In this document: piece by piece, positions 33,113 to 45,493 of the stretch | How the letters are laid out: each line of letters begins with the position of its first letter | Numbering within the stretch: position 1 is the stretch's first letter | Assembly: GCA_036873135.1 (NCBI GenBank) | Contig: JAPTYO010000009.1 | Coordinates: 36,906,756 to 36,970,755, forward strand | Source of the DNA: Clarkia xantiana subsp. parviflora | Lineage: Eukaryota; Streptophyta; Magnoliopsida; Myrtales; Onagraceae | Direction: 5' to 3' | DNA: 64,000 nt | Made by a program: the position numbers and the translations under genes | The notes under the pieces: model-generated | What the model was told of the DNA's origin: nothing | Seen by the model: the letters and a program-made list of their open reading frames with translations, nothing else | Databases searched by the model: none

Positions 33113-34236
33113 GCTCCCACTCGCCGGAATGGGAGGGTTCTTGTTAATCTATACGATTACGCAATAGTATCAACATCTCAGTCTTCAGTCTTCGTCTCCG
33201 AATAGTTCATACAAGGCTCGCCGTGCGACCGGCGGATACGACGGGCATCGTGCTACTCATCTGTTAGGAGTATTGTAGCGCCCGCAGAACGATGATTCCC
33301 TTTCATGAACCAAAGCTGTTTGAAATAAAACTATGTACCGCACTGTATCCTTGGTCAACTGTTAATTCTCCAATTTCCCAGTTTTCCACAAAGGAATACT
33401 TCTCCAGGGCATTCGTACAAGTGTTCACAACCTTCAACTAATATCCGGTTGGCGGCAACCTAGTGAACACGAGAGTCGGTGAATTAAAGGTGAATTTGAC
33501 CATCCCCATCGCTTATACCCTTAGTCTGACTCAGCAGGTTTCCAAGACGTGGTCACTTGGCTGTTTTCTTTGGCACTACGCTCGTACGCCGGGAAACGAG
33601 CATTGAGCCAGACCTTAGGTATAAGTTCTGAGTCCGTGAGGATACTTTGGATGCCTCTTCATAAGGCATCCGCGATCAATCACACGCTCAAGGTGAAGAT
33701 GTATGCGCCCTTTGAATCACAATGATTCTAGCTAACAACCGAGCATGACCCCGTCGTCGAACGTGGCACGCGTAGCATGAAGCACGCGTCGATAGCACAC
33801 CTGGTAGAGCCAGGGATGGGATATGTCAATAAAGCTATCGCAGAATCTTTCATCTGGCCTTGAATGTGATATACAGTGATGGACAAAGTCCAACTCGGTG
33901 ATTTACAAAACTAAGATTAAGTCATGCTATTAAGCGTGACAAGGTTATCGTTTTGCTTAATCAGGTTTACTCCCTTGATTCTTAGCCAATCTTGTTATGG
34001 TAGAGGTCCCTCGCTCCTTACAAGATGACCGTGCATGTGTGACGAGGCAAGGTTCACATTTGACATAATTTTGGTGGAAGAATTTTACTTCTTCCTATGA
34101 CTTAGTTGACCGTAAAATCCGATGTTGTTAATCATTATTACGTCGATAAATCATAAACTCAAATTGCAATTCCTTTGTTCAAACTGAAACATAATTTCAA
34201 ATGTCAAAATGTTATCACTTTTACAAGCCACATAGT
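33113..34236 (-). other. Copia-C long 3' noncoding region
   Basis: About 1.1 kb between the RNase H stop and the PPT with no open frame of note. It matches the same region of Copia-A (53106-54158) and Copia-B (54755-55411), for example the blocks around GAGCATTGAGCC and CTCAAGGTGAAGA. Its length and conservation suggest a cis function, but this is inference. Confidence 0.65.
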
Positions 34237-35646
34237 TTAAGCCCTGCGTAATCCAAGCAGTTTTACGTGCTTTTCAAAAATCTCCTTACGTAACGGCTTA
34301 GTTAAAGGGTATGCGAGCATATTGTCTATAGGAAAGTATTCTAAAGCGATTATGTTGTCTTCTAGAACAGATTTAGTTTAATTATATTTCACATCAACGT
34401 GCTTTGTCCTACTATGGTACTTTAGATTCTTAACTGCCGCAATGGCCGCCTGACTGTCGGAGTACACCTTCACAGGTTTACTCTTCTTGTCAGTGCCAAT
34501 TAATGCAGTAAGAAGCCTCTTTAGCTAGAACGCTTCTTGTGCGTTTTTGGAGCGGGCAACGAATTCCGATTCCATAGTGGAAAGAGTGACACAAGATTGC
34601 TTCTTGTTAACCCATGATATGACAGCATTAGCAAGGAGGAAAACTCCTCCCGTGGTGGACTTACGATCATCCGGATCGCCACCGTGATCGGCGTCACTAT
34701 ATCCGGTCAATTCGAGCTGATTGCCCTCATAGTACAGAACGTAGTCTGCAGTACCTTTCAGATGTCTGATAATTCGTTTTACGACCTATAGATGTTGATA
34801 ACTAGGATCTGATTGGAATCTTGCTACTAGGCCCACAGCGTAACAGATGTCTGGCCGAGTACAGAGCATGGTGTACATTAGACTTCCTACCATGCTCAAA
34901 TACTCTGCATTCTTCATCTGTTCACGCTCTTGCTGGTTTTTCGGGCCATCACGCTTCGATAGCGCGCACCCGAACACAACCGGCGTATAAACGGGTTTAG
35001 CATCCAGCATTCTGAATCTTTTCAACAGTTTGTTGATGTATGATTCCTGAGATAGACATAATCTCTGGGTGGCACGATCTCAGGCAATTTTGATGCCTAA
35101 GATGTAAGTAGCCTCTCCCATGTCTTTCATCTCGAATGCTGATGCTAACCAGGACTTTGATTTATTCATAAAACTCACTTCGTTCGCAGAAATTGGTATA
35201 TCATCCACGTATAGTGTTATGATGACATACTTAGACCCGGAGGTCTTGGTGTATACGTAGGGATCCTCGTGAAGATTCACGAATTCGTATCCGACGATTT
35301 CCTCGTGGAATCTGCGATACCATTGCCGAGATGATTGTTTAAGGCCGTATATAGATCTTTGGAGTTTGCAAACTTTACGTTCTTTTCCAGGAGTAATGAA
35401 ACCCTCCGGCTGCTCCATATAGATCTCTTCCTCTAGGTTTCCATGGAGGAATGCGGTCTTAACATCCATTTGATGCAGTCTTACTGTGGTGTAACGTACA
35501 GTTGGTGAGTATGTTTCATCAAAGTTAACTCTGTGAATTTGGGTATATCCTTTCGAAATTATTCGAGTTTTGAACCACTCGAAATTTCCACCCAAAGTGA
35601 ATTCTAAGATTTCACTTTCTAGTTCTGTGGTTAACAGATAAATCAA
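34237..35646 (-). pseudogene. pol: Copia-C reverse transcriptase and RNase H
   Basis: One frame from about 35646 to a natural stop at 34237-34239, broken by stops at 35080-35082, 34786-34788, 34525-34527 and one near 34375. RT motifs are F-D-E-T-Y-S-P-T-V-R-Y, M-D-V-K-T-A-F-L-H-G, S-I-Y-G-L-K-Q-S-S-R-Q-W and Y-V-D-D-I-P. RNase H has D-A-D-H-G-G-D-P-D-D-R-K-S-T-T-G, T-M-E-S-E-F-V and A-A-I-A-A-V-K-N. A linker upstream (35960-35766) with R-H-S-Q-R-Q-R-T-S is in another frame. No frameshift inside RT-RNase H itself makes it the best copia pol in the window. About 20 residues near V-R-Y-T-T-V-R are shorter than in Copia-A. Confidence 0.88.
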
Positions 35647-35960
35647 CTAAAGACTAAAACTGAATTAGTTCTTATTTAGGTAATTTCATCCTCCATTCCC
35701 TTGTTTTGAGGTTCTTCCTTTGCTTGATGAACCGTCACTGGTTCAAGAACGAACATCAAGATGTTTCACACATCTGGTTTGATGGGATACTTCTCGAGAG
35801 AAGTTCGTTGCCTTTGACTATGTCTAGGCACGTTAATCCCATGTTTTAGTTGATCGTTACTCCCACTCGGAATAATGCTACTTATCGGGGCATTACTCCC
35901 ACTGGGAACAATGGTGGTGGTTGAACTTACTTGGAATATACTCTCGGTCTCGGGATTCAA

Positions 35961-37525
35961 CCTCCGAGATGTATTCCTCGATCACTAGGGTCTGGAACCA
36001 AGTTGGTTATTCCACTCCCACTAGGAAAAATGGGTAGTTCAAATAGTTCATTATCATGATTATCAAGTCCGTCTTGATTCGCATTTTGAAATGTAGTGAT
36101 TATTATGTGTGAGGGGGAGTGAGCCCTCTCACTGGATTGATTATGAAGACGTTTCCATTACCAATTCAGTCACTTATGCTGTATCAATTCTCCCACTCGA
36201 AGTAAGTGGGACCTTAGAATCTCCATCAACCGTCTGTTAACTCAATCAGTACTAGCTTGTTTCGTTCTGCAAAGCGTTGGAAATTCATCCTCAAACCTTT
36301 ATAATGTGTCATTTTTATCCACGAAACCATTGTTCCAAGCTAATTTTAAAACTCGTATTCTCCGAGAGTAGCGCATACTCTTAATAAATACTTGTTTCTA
36401 ATGCGCAAATTAATGCGTCTTTGTGATAAGGTCCTACCCGAATCATTCATTAGCTTTTATGGTACCGTGTTAACCGATTTAATCAGAACATAGTGTTTTA
36501 CATTAATGTGAGTTAAATTAATCTCATCCCGTAGGAACAATTAATGTGTAACTCTAATATTATGTAATTCTAAGCTATGTTTATTGAAGTGTTTTAATGA
36601 ATGCATTTTAGCCAAACTCTTCGTTCAAGGCTAAGGGTGGGAGAGTCGTTTTACCGACTACTTCTTTTCGTTTATTTAACTTATCCATAGATTTATCTAT
36701 CTTATGGACCATGTATTTAAGCTGTCGCTTTTAATGTCATGGTTGATATTCTAATTAGATTATAGTAGCTGGAAGGCTTACATAAAATCTAAGTAGTTAT
36801 CAGTGAGTTATATCTGAAGAATTATAAACGAAAATTCGGCATTCATAAATATACTTAAATTCGTTTTCTAAAACAACGTGTCCCGTCTTTCGAGGTGACA
36901 TGCGCCACGCGCATACCCGGTTAAAAACCGTGGTTTTTTTAGAATCGTTTTAGTCTCCAAATATAAAAGCAAATCGGTTTTAACATGCATATTATTTTGG
37001 GATACAAACCATAATGGAGTACTTTAACAAATAAGGATTAATATCGATCGGTTCGATTTACGTTTATTATGCGAGTTATGGATGTTTTTAAAATGATGAT
37101 ATGAGTTCGGATAAATGTTTAATCCAATCATTCTACTGGTGGATTTTTTTAGTTACTTGTTCCGGATCGATCCCGTTTAACTGGGCCGATTAATTTCGAA
37201 AGGCACCATTTAAAAAAATGAATGGTTACTACCTCATTCAATAATTCCGAATTACGTTCAACAAATAGACGAGAGATAAGGATCCCAACAAAAACAACGA
37301 CAAATTTCACGGATCAATAATTACAACTAAGCAATGAAAGACACATATATATATATGGCAGGAAGTCTTCACCACTTTGAGCAGTCCACCAGAAAATTAA
37401 TTGAAGAATTGAATTATGTCAGATGTTTTTGCATCAACTAAAACGTGTAACCGTCTTATGTATTGTGGTAAACGAGGCGTACCTTTTATGGCACATGAAT
37501 CAACAGTGATTGTCGCACTTGATCA
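35961..37525 (-). other. Copia-C segment where integrase is expected
   Basis: AT-rich, with no frame I recognise as integrase (no H-H-C-C or D-D-E pattern). Part of it (36300-36750) aligns with Copia-A 22330-22780. The two copies thus share the same replacement of integrase. Extreme decay is the alternative. Confidence 0.55.
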
Positions 37526-38143
37526 TCATTTAGAACTTTTGTTGGGTTTAGCCAAACAATTTCGAAGTCCAGCAAAACTGGCCTCCAACACATAAGGAAG
37601 TTTGGAGATATTTCTATCTTTATGGTCGTCATCATACAAGTCTATTACCGTTTTAATTGCTGTGTTCAGACGTGTAAGTCTGCTATCATCAACAAACCAT
37701 GAAAGAGGAAACATGTCCATTACCTTCCGAATATCTCTCCATTCATCCGCGGAGTCTAGAACGATTTCTATCCCATTCTCCTTGCATAGAATTTCATGGT
37801 ACGAGGCCATTAATTCCCTTCCTTCAGCTGCCTTTCCCTTGCCGTAGCGAAGGTGTAAGGTGCACCATAGATGCAATGCGCTCCTTTTGACGATGCTTTC
37901 TTCCGTTTCAGTTGTAATATGCGAGCAAATAATCTCACGTGCTTTTTTGATCCCTCCATAACCTGTTTCACCGTTGTATCTGTAGGGCTCCTAATTCTCG
38001 TCCACATATATCCGTTTTTCCTTGGTATCAACACGATCCTCAACTCCCGCAGGAATTAGATCATTTTTAACTCTGGTTGTCCAATCATCATAATTAACGT
38101 TATCCAGTTTGTATAATTTCTTAAAACGATCCGATCGAGCCAT
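37526..38143 (-). pseudogene. gag: Copia-C gag, one stop
   Basis: ATG at 38143 opens a 206-codon frame. Its N-terminus, R-F-K-K-L-Y-K-L-D-N-V-N-Y-D-D-W, fits the copia gag pattern L-x-G-x-N-Y-x-x-W. A stop at 37991-37993 interrupts it. The frame then runs through L-H-L-W-C-T-L-H-L and M-D-M-F-P-L-S-W-F-V to the end, A-K-P-N-K-S-S-K. There is no zinc knuckle, and the length is shorter than usual for gag, so the C-terminal part may be lost. It follows the leader directly. Confidence 0.7.
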
Positions 38144-40245
38144 TTATAACTATTATGATGAGAATCATGTAAAGTTAGGAAGAGAACAACATTTTGACAG
38201 AATTGCAATCATCGGATTATCTATTAAGATGGAATACGACGAATAGTGATCCTTCAGTCACTAAACCAAACCAACCTTCAGTAAACCGATGAAAGGGGTG
38301 TCGCGATAGAATTCACACTATTGTCGTTTTCAATTTAATAGATCAGTCTTTTGAAAACGGTTATTCTATTGCAAATTATCCGGACGAGAATTTTCAAATA
38401 AGCATACCCGATCTTGGCTTTCCCAAGACCCTTATTATTTTGTAAAATTATTCGATAATTTACGCATGCATATTTATAATTATACTACATCTAGAAAATC
38501 ATCATACCATGCCATAAATATCGAACACAACATGCTTACGCGTCATGCGTCTAATGTTCCTACCATACATAATTCTACGTAAAGTAAATTATCACATGCG
38601 TTTTATTGTGAACATCCTAGCATATGCGTCAAAACATGCAATATCCACACACATCATGCATAATTGGCGTATGGAATTTTTGTTTGTTTTATAAAACGCT
38701 TTGAAAATATTAGGGGTTGTTTTGCAATTCATGCTTACAATCAATTATGCGAATTTCTAGACATGGATTCTAGGCACTTTCAATCAGCATAGCATGTCTA
38801 TCCTATTGCACAAACCATATACTTAAATCCCAGAGCTCAATGCTCGCAATATAATATCCAGCTAGCTTGACTAAGTCAAGACGACGGTTCTAATTATATC
38901 AAAATATATGATGCAGAAAGTAAACAATTGCAAATTCAGCCCACTAATTTAATCCAGTCCCAAACACATGCAAGTCCGAGATCCATCCCCATAATCGAAA
39001 CAAGGCATTTAGGGTTTTAACTGAAACCGTGTATTAAAACACAAACCTTAAGAGCACTTTTAGGCTAATTTTAAAGTTCGAAAACATCTTGGAATTAAAA
39101 TTTGACATTCTATTTTATTGAACAATTTTAAATTTCCGAAAATTTTAAAATGGTGGTCCAAATTTTTAACTCCGGTTCAATTCGCTGTGATTTTAAAAAT
39201 TCCAGTTTGGTCTGAAACGGTTCAATAAAATAAGATAGTGGTTCGGTTTATCACTCAAAACCGGTTAGGTTAGGTTCAATTTAGTTACTACGGTCCGACC
39301 CGACTAGATTGACCCTATTAAGAAAACCCGGATTGATTTTATCCGTTCCGGTTTAGCAATTGGACCGGTCCACAAACCCTAGGGTTCGGCCGAAATATGT
39401 CTTGTGGGCTAAGTAGGGTTTTAAATTCCACTAAAAACTTAACTTAGTATCCAAGAAATAATAGTTATTTAAAATAATTTCCAATATTGCTAATATATAT
39501 ATATAATTCGGTTAAACACATATATATATTGTCAAGATTTTATCACTAAGATGTAAATCAATTAACAATATAATATATATATAAAATTCGGCCAAATCAC
39601 TGTATATATATATATATATATAAATATTGTCAAAAATATCTTTTAGGGATTAAAATATGTATGCAATATATATTCTTAATTGTTTAATAGTAACTAAATC
39701 TATAAATATATATATTATCCCTATTTTAGTACACATATATTGATAGTTAATATCCTTTACAATATTATATTAGAACCTATCCTTATTTTCCAACTTATAG
39801 ATATATAGTTACCAATTAATAATATTTAAAAATGACAACATATATATTTTATATTATTGCCGAAATTTTAAAGTCCTGGTGACCAAGAAAATTAAAAAAT
39901 TTACCTAAAATACCCTAGGGTTTTCGGCAAAAACACAAAGAGTTGGAAAAGTTGTCAAATTTAAAGATCAAATACTACCTTTATCAAAAATCCAAATTGT
40001 GTTCTTGATAAAACTCATGGTGTTCTTGAAGATTATGAACATCAAACTCAAATTCATAACAAAATTTTCGGTTTTGATCCTCAAAAACACATAAAATTCG
40101 AAAATTTTAAGTTTCTAAAGATCAAATACATGATTTCATGTTGAAAATTTCGGAACACAAATTGATGTTCATCAACCTAAAAATTTCGGATTTTTCATAG
40201 TTTCAAGAACATCAGTTTATCAAAATTTTAAGAACTCCTAACTAG
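38144..40245 (-). other. Copia-C long 5' leader
   Basis: About 2.1 kb of AT-rich noncoding sequence between the PBS and gag. It includes an (AT)n run near 39602-39624 and many A-A-C-C-G-G and F-type repeats such as AATTTCGG. The same leader is seen in Copia-A (1102-2172) and Copia-D (1-497). Such a long leader may hold the packaging signal; no gene is seen. Confidence 0.65.
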
Positions 40246-40257
40246 GCTCTTATACCA
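40246..40257 (-). other. Copia-C primer binding site
   Basis: On the minus strand TGGTATAAGAGC, one base off the initiator tRNA-Met site TGGTATCAGAGC, directly beside the 5' LTR. Confidence 0.8.
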
Positions 40258-40651
40258 CTATTGGATTACGGGGACGTAATACTACGGAATGCTAAACATG
40301 TACTAACAAGATATCTAATCTACGCAGCGGAATTAGTACACATACATTTTAGCTTTCCTGCCCAAGAACGGTGCGGAGGGAGTTCTGATCCTCTGGTCGG
40401 AACCACGTGCAAGTTCTTCGTTAGAAGAAGTCCCACGCGATGTAGCTCCACAACAAGACCTCTGATCGATTATTCAACGGAGATGGAACCTCGGACTTGA
40501 TGTGATGGTGCCGAAATATTAAACTAGGGTGACAAGTTTTCTCAATGGAAATCCTTGTTCTTAATTGTGTGTTTAAACCCTTAGGAGTCACCCCTATATA
40601 TAGTATTGGGTGGAGTTGCCAAAAGACAACTCCACCCTATGTGGTACTAGG

Positions 40652-41288
40652 TGTTGGATCACGGTTGGAACTCCGGTCGGTGACCCAGAATCCCTCTCCG
40701 ATGCTTAAATGAGTATCTCGATGTAGGCTAGCAAGTATCAGTATGTGAATGTCAATGTTTCAATCCTGAGGTAACTCCTTCCTTTATATAGGGGAGGATT
40801 ACCCCAGTTACCTGTTGCGATAACTGCTGGGGGCAGTTAGCCCACGTTCCGTTTATCTCGGCCACTTACCCACGTTCCGTCTTTTCAGGCCACTTCCCCA
40901 CTATGTTGATAGTGGGCATGTTTCTCAGCCTCGTTCTCTGGTGGCAAGTCCCGACGGATGTCGGGGACTCCAGAGTTATCTCCTTTGGTCACCGCTCGGG
41001 GCCCCTCGTCATCGGGACAGGGCCAGCATTCTCAGGGATTCAATACCGGGGCCTACTCAAAGGCATATCATCGGGGCCTACTCAAAGGCATATCATCGGG
41101 GCCTACTTAAAGGCATATCATCGGGGCCTACTTAAAGGCATATCATCGGGAGTGTTCAGCTCATATATCGGGACCGACCTTGTCGGGTCCCCTCGTATTG
41201 GTCTTCTAAGCCTCTTTTGGGGCCCAGTGGGCCTACTTCGCCGTTTAGTCGCCGTTGATGGACCTAACGGCTATATCGAAACCCATCA
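40652..41288 (-). repeat. Gypsy-4 3' LTR with 66-bp deletion
   Basis: The plus strand reads TGTTGGATCACGG to GAAACCCATCA. Compared with the right LTR it lacks about 66 bp after GGAACTCCGGT, apparently by recombination between short CGGT repeats. It holds four 25-bp units (GGCCTACTCAAAGGCATATC, about 41046-41150). The TATA box (minus TATATAAA) is at 40783-40790. Confidence 0.93.
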
Positions 41289-41299
41289 TTTGCCCCCAA
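41289..41299 (-). other. Gypsy-4 polypurine tract
   Basis: Minus strand TTGGGGGCAAA, directly beside the 3' LTR and identical to the Gypsy-2 tract. Confidence 0.85.
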
Positions 41300-41633
41300 T
41301 ACATGAGGGACTTACAGTTCGTCGTGTCTTCCAGTTCCGGACCTCCCGATATCGGCATCAGAGGCTTTTGACTTTACGAAAAATCTTCTGAAGCAGATCT
41401 CCTCCTCCAAGATTCCCCGATATTCCGAGGATAACCACCGAATCCAAAAAGATTTCTCGGTTACTCAACTATTAAATGCGATGGGTGATGAAGCGAAGGC
41501 TTGGGTACCCGTGGCTGCTTTTTCTGAAAAAGCACTTTCTAGCTGTTTTGTCGCTAGCGCCTCAACGACTCAGGTTGAGGCGTTTCATCTTCAACGGTCC
41601 GGATTACAACGTCTCTTCGGCTATCCTCTCTCC

Positions 41634-41640
41634 TATAAAA
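41634..41640 (+). promoter_or_regulatory. TATA box of Gypsy-4 antisense gene
   Basis: TATAAAACCCTAAAT lies 148 nt before ATG 41788. The same fused TATA and telo-box string precedes the gene in Gypsy-2. The stretch 41300-41633 upstream of it holds no gene and would be the rest of this promoter. Confidence 0.72.
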
Positions 41641-41787
41641 CCCTAAATCTTGGCACTATTCAGTTCTCCTCTACCGTTTCATTCTTTGTGTTTTCAAAAG
41701 CTCAAGCTCTCCTTTCTAATTTCTGATCAGCACTCCGGCAGCCAGGATCTCCGGTCATCAAGATCATCTTCTCTTCTCCGCTTCAAC

Positions 41788-44690
41788 ATGTCTGGTAAGA
41801 TTTCTCCTCTGATTTTGAAGAAACTGTTAGCATAGTTTTTCTTTTATCTCGATCAACTTACCCGGATTTTTCCAAGAATCAACTGTGCCTTTTCTTGCTC
41901 TGATCATTTTCCAGACGGTGAATCAAGTTCCGGGGGGAGAAAGCCCTTCAAGTTCGATTTTGCTTGTAATGAGATTTCGGAAACCGCCTATGATGCAGCT
42001 CTCCGGGAAGGATGTATTACTTCCACTTGGGAGCCTCGCTTCCCCTTTCCTCGCCCTTGTATCCCGGGTGACCCTGTGGTCACTCGTCCCCGGGAAGGGG
42101 AGGTATTTGTCTCCACCGGGAAGGTATCGGCGGGGATCCGACTCCCTTTCTGTGGGGATATACTCGAGATGTGTGAGTATTACAAAACACATCCGACTAC
42201 CCTTTCCCCCCACGCCATCCGAGTGTGGAATGCCTTCCGTGTTCTTTGCCTCCGCCAACAATGGACCTATAGCCTCCGACTTTTCCGGACCTTCTATGGA
42301 CTGAAGAGCAATGACATTAGGGTCTGTGCCTTCTACCCGCGGATGCCTAAGTGGAGCAAGGCGCAGCTCTCCCGATGTAGCTGGACTAGTGACACCTGGA
42401 AGGTCGCCAAAGGTCGGGGGCTCATCACTGACTCGGGGCCCGACAACAGCGGCTGGAAGAAGAGTTACTTCTTCGTTCGGAACAGCTCCATTTCGTGGCC
42501 CCGATGGAAGGTTGGGGCAGACCCTCCTCCCGCTTTTCACACTTACTCCGAGGAGGACTTCCAGATTCTCCATTGCATCCAAATCTACCGCTGGGGGGAT
42601 TCTTTCGCTCCCCTCGATGCCAACTCCATCAGGGAGCGGGACCTAGTTCTGACCGGGATCCGACTCCTTGATGTTGCCTCCGGGGGTCAACTCTTCGACG
42701 GCCCTTCCAACCTCGTTCCTTGGGTAATATTCTAATCGCACTTTTGTTTTCGTCTCTGCAGCTAAGAAGGTATCATTGCTGACCAATATCGTGCTTAAGC
42801 AGGCGGAGACCGATGCTGTCCAATGCCCTGCGAGGAAGAGGAAGTCTTCGAAGAGGGCCGTTTCCTCATCGGCACCTCCAACTTCGGAGCAGATCAAGCG
42901 GGCCCGGGTGGAGAAGATGGAGAAAATCTTCAACACCCAGACTCCCGAGGAAGGTAAGCAGCTCCGATTAGCAATTCGATCCTGGCTCCCCCTCCGATAA
43001 GAGAGCCAGGATCGAAGGGATCAACCGCATCCTTCAAGGAGAAACCCCCCATATTCTTAAAGCAGGTTATTACAATTATTACGGGAAGGACCAGTATCTC
43101 TCCCGTCGCGTCATTTGGTGTAAGGATCCCGATCAACTTCCTGATTTTCTTTATGAAGCTTCTCGTCCTCCAGCTGCAGGTCGATCGGGAGCTGGAGCTT
43201 CGGCGGGGGAGCCACCCTCCAACGCCCAGGTCGGAGAGCCCCTCCTTTCTCTTCCTGCCCCAGGAGTATCGGGGATTGAAGACGCCCCGACGGACGGCCA
43301 GTTCCGTCGAGTGGTGGACCTGGATGTTTCTCACTCTTCTGAGGAGGCGAGCGAGGGTCAGCCCCTGGTTCGTCGTCGGGGGGTGAGGTAGACCCCATTG
43401 GAGCCAACACCCGAAGGGCTGCCTCCGTCTTCCCCGGCACAACAGCATTCGCTGGTCTTGAGCCTGACTCCTGAAGGGACGACGGGTTCTCACGGCGGCT
43501 CGGAGGCACGCACCTCCGACACTCAGGCCTTCATTCCTCCTCTCCCCTTAGACGGGAGTTTTTATCAACTTTACACCCCCGACCAGGCGGCGGCTCCCTG
43601 GACCCCGATCGAGTCATTGCGGGTGGTCCCGCTGCGTCGGGACAATATATCACCGGAACTGGGTCTGCACCTGCTGGCAGGTTCAGTTCCGCCGTCTATG
43701 AAGATTCCGCTCTCCTTGGCTCGAGAGGTCATCCACGCGGACATTCGCGATATGACCGTTCGTCGTGTGGAGGTAAGGCTTCCTGTTTTTACACTTAGTA
43801 TATAATGTAAAATATTCTCATGTACTAACCTCTTCCTTTCTTTTCCACCGGAAATGGCGGACCAACACCGTTGTTTCGGGTACATCCTGGCCCTGGAGGA
43901 GGCCCTGGAGCAGGAGCGAGCCAAGGCGGCCCCCGAGGTCTTGGCCAAGCTCACGGAGGATCTGGCTGCCTCCGAATCGTCGAAGGTGAAGTTGGTTAAG
44001 GAGCAGGCCCTCCTTAACCAGAAGACTCGGGACCTCCTGAGGCAGGTCCACGACTTCGAGCGGTTGCTGAAGCAGGAGTGACAAAAGCTCAAGGAAGAGC
44101 AGCTGGGGCGCGCGGAGGATCGGGACAGGCTTGTCCTCGAGAAGAAGGCCCTTGAAGACGTTAAGGCAGGGCTGGAGGCTGAGAAGGTCCTTCTCGCCAA
44201 TCGGTCCCAACAGATGGAGCGGGAACTCGCTGAGTTTTCCACCAAGCTGGCCGAAGCTGAGGCCAAGGGTCGGGAAGATTATCGGGGCTGTGAGGATTTC
44301 CAGGTGGACGCGGTGAAGTTCTGTACGGCGGAGGTGGAGACCACCTTGCTCAAAGCTGTCGAGGAGCTCCATCTGGAGTATGGCGGTGCCATCGACTTCA
44401 CCAAGTCTCAGACTCTCGCCCCCTTCGCGGAGAGGTATTTCAACCTTTCTGAGGAGAGCGACGGGGCCAACACCCCCGAGGGGGCTGCGGGTGCTGAAGG
44501 CACGGTGGAGCCTCCAAGTGCAGACCTCCCGACAACCGATCCCCCGACAATCGACTCTTCACCGGCTGACCTCCAAGGGTCCGATCCTCCTGCGGCCAAT
44601 CTTCCAGGATCCGATCCTCCGATCGCGGAGCCTTCTGCCACGGACCTCGTGGACTCTGCTCCTCTCGATGCTGCCAAGGACCAAGCTTAA
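41788..44690 (+). pseudogene. Gypsy-4 antisense spliced gene (best copy)
   Basis: Exon 1 is ATGTCTG (41788-41794). Intron 1 is 41795-41914 (GTAAGA...TTTTCCAG, 120 nt, phase 1). Exon 2, 41915-42723, is 809 nt, fully open and the same length as in Gypsy-2. It holds G-I-R-L-P-F-C-G-D-I-L-E-M-C and Y-S-L-R-L-F-R-T-F-Y, the PF04195-like domain. Intron 2 starts at 42724 (GTAATA) and ends at 42761 or 42766; the later AG keeps frame. Exon 3 to 43772 is basic, then acidic and proline-rich, with a shift near 42990 and a stop at 43389-43391. Intron 3 is 43773-43850; its acceptor reads CG instead of AG. Exon 4 (43851-44690) is a coiled coil with a stop at 44079-44081 and ends A-A-K-D-Q-A. It runs opposite to gag-pol. 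Function unknown. Confidence 0.85.
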
Positions 44691-44769
44691 TGCTTTATTT
44701 TTGAATCCTTGTAATTTCCTTCATTTGTCGTGAACCTTTTAGATCTTTATAACATTAATCTCTTTTGGT

Positions 44770-45490
44770 TCCGACTATTGATGCACCACTTAAGGTGAAT
44801 TAACCACGCCACTTAAGGCGATTCGATCATACCATTTAGAGTGATTTCGACGCGTCACTTAAGACATTTTATCCACACCACTTAAGGCGATTTAATAGTG
44901 CCACTTAAGGCAAACCACGCCACTTAAGGCAAAACCACGCCACTTAAGGCGAAACCACGCCACTTAAGGCAAAACCACGCCACTTACGGCGAAACCACGC
45001 CACTTACGGCGAAACCACGCCACTAAAGGCGAAACCGCGCCACTCAAGGCGGATCCACACCACTTAAGGCGATTTATTTACACCACTTTAGGCGATTTAA
45101 TCACGCCACTTAAGGCGAAACCGCGCCACTTATGGCGGAACCACACCACTTAAGGCGATTTATCTACACCACTTAAGGCGATTTAATCACGCCACTTAAG
45201 GCGAAACCGCGCCACTTAAGGCGGAACCACACCACTTAAGGCGATTTATCTACACCACTTAAGGCGATTTAATCGGAAGCAACCTCTTTATTCATTGATG
45301 GCTCAAAACCTGTTTACATCAACTCAAAACGATAAACAAGTTGAACCACTGAAGGCGACTTCGATAAACAGCTTGCACCACTGAAGGCGACTTTGATAAA
45401 CAACTTGCACCATTGAACGCGACTTCGATAAAAAGCTTGCACCACTGAAGGCGACTTCGATAAACAACTTGCACCACTGAAGGCGACTTA
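44770..45490. repeat. Tandem array, core CACCACTTAAGGC, Gypsy-4
   Basis: Two sub-arrays: many units of CCACTTAAGGCGATTT or CCACTTAAGGCGAAACC type (44775-45275), and units of about 32 bp with TTGCACCACTGAAGGCGACT (45330-45490). The complement of the core, GCCTTAAGTGGTG, is that of Gypsy-2. It fills the gap between the converging antisense gene and integrase. Confidence 0.93.
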
Positions 45491-45493
45491 ATA

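Noticed and set aside
39590..39625. (AT)n run as a functional element
   Set aside because: An ordinary microsatellite in an AT-rich leader.
43571..44372. Minus-strand frames opposite the Gypsy-4 antisense gene
   Set aside because: Low-complexity shadows of the coiled-coil exon.
41788..44690. Antisense gene as an envelope-like gene
   Set aside because: Wrong strand for a retroviral env, and no signal peptide or membrane segment; the content is a PF04195-like domain and a coiled coil.
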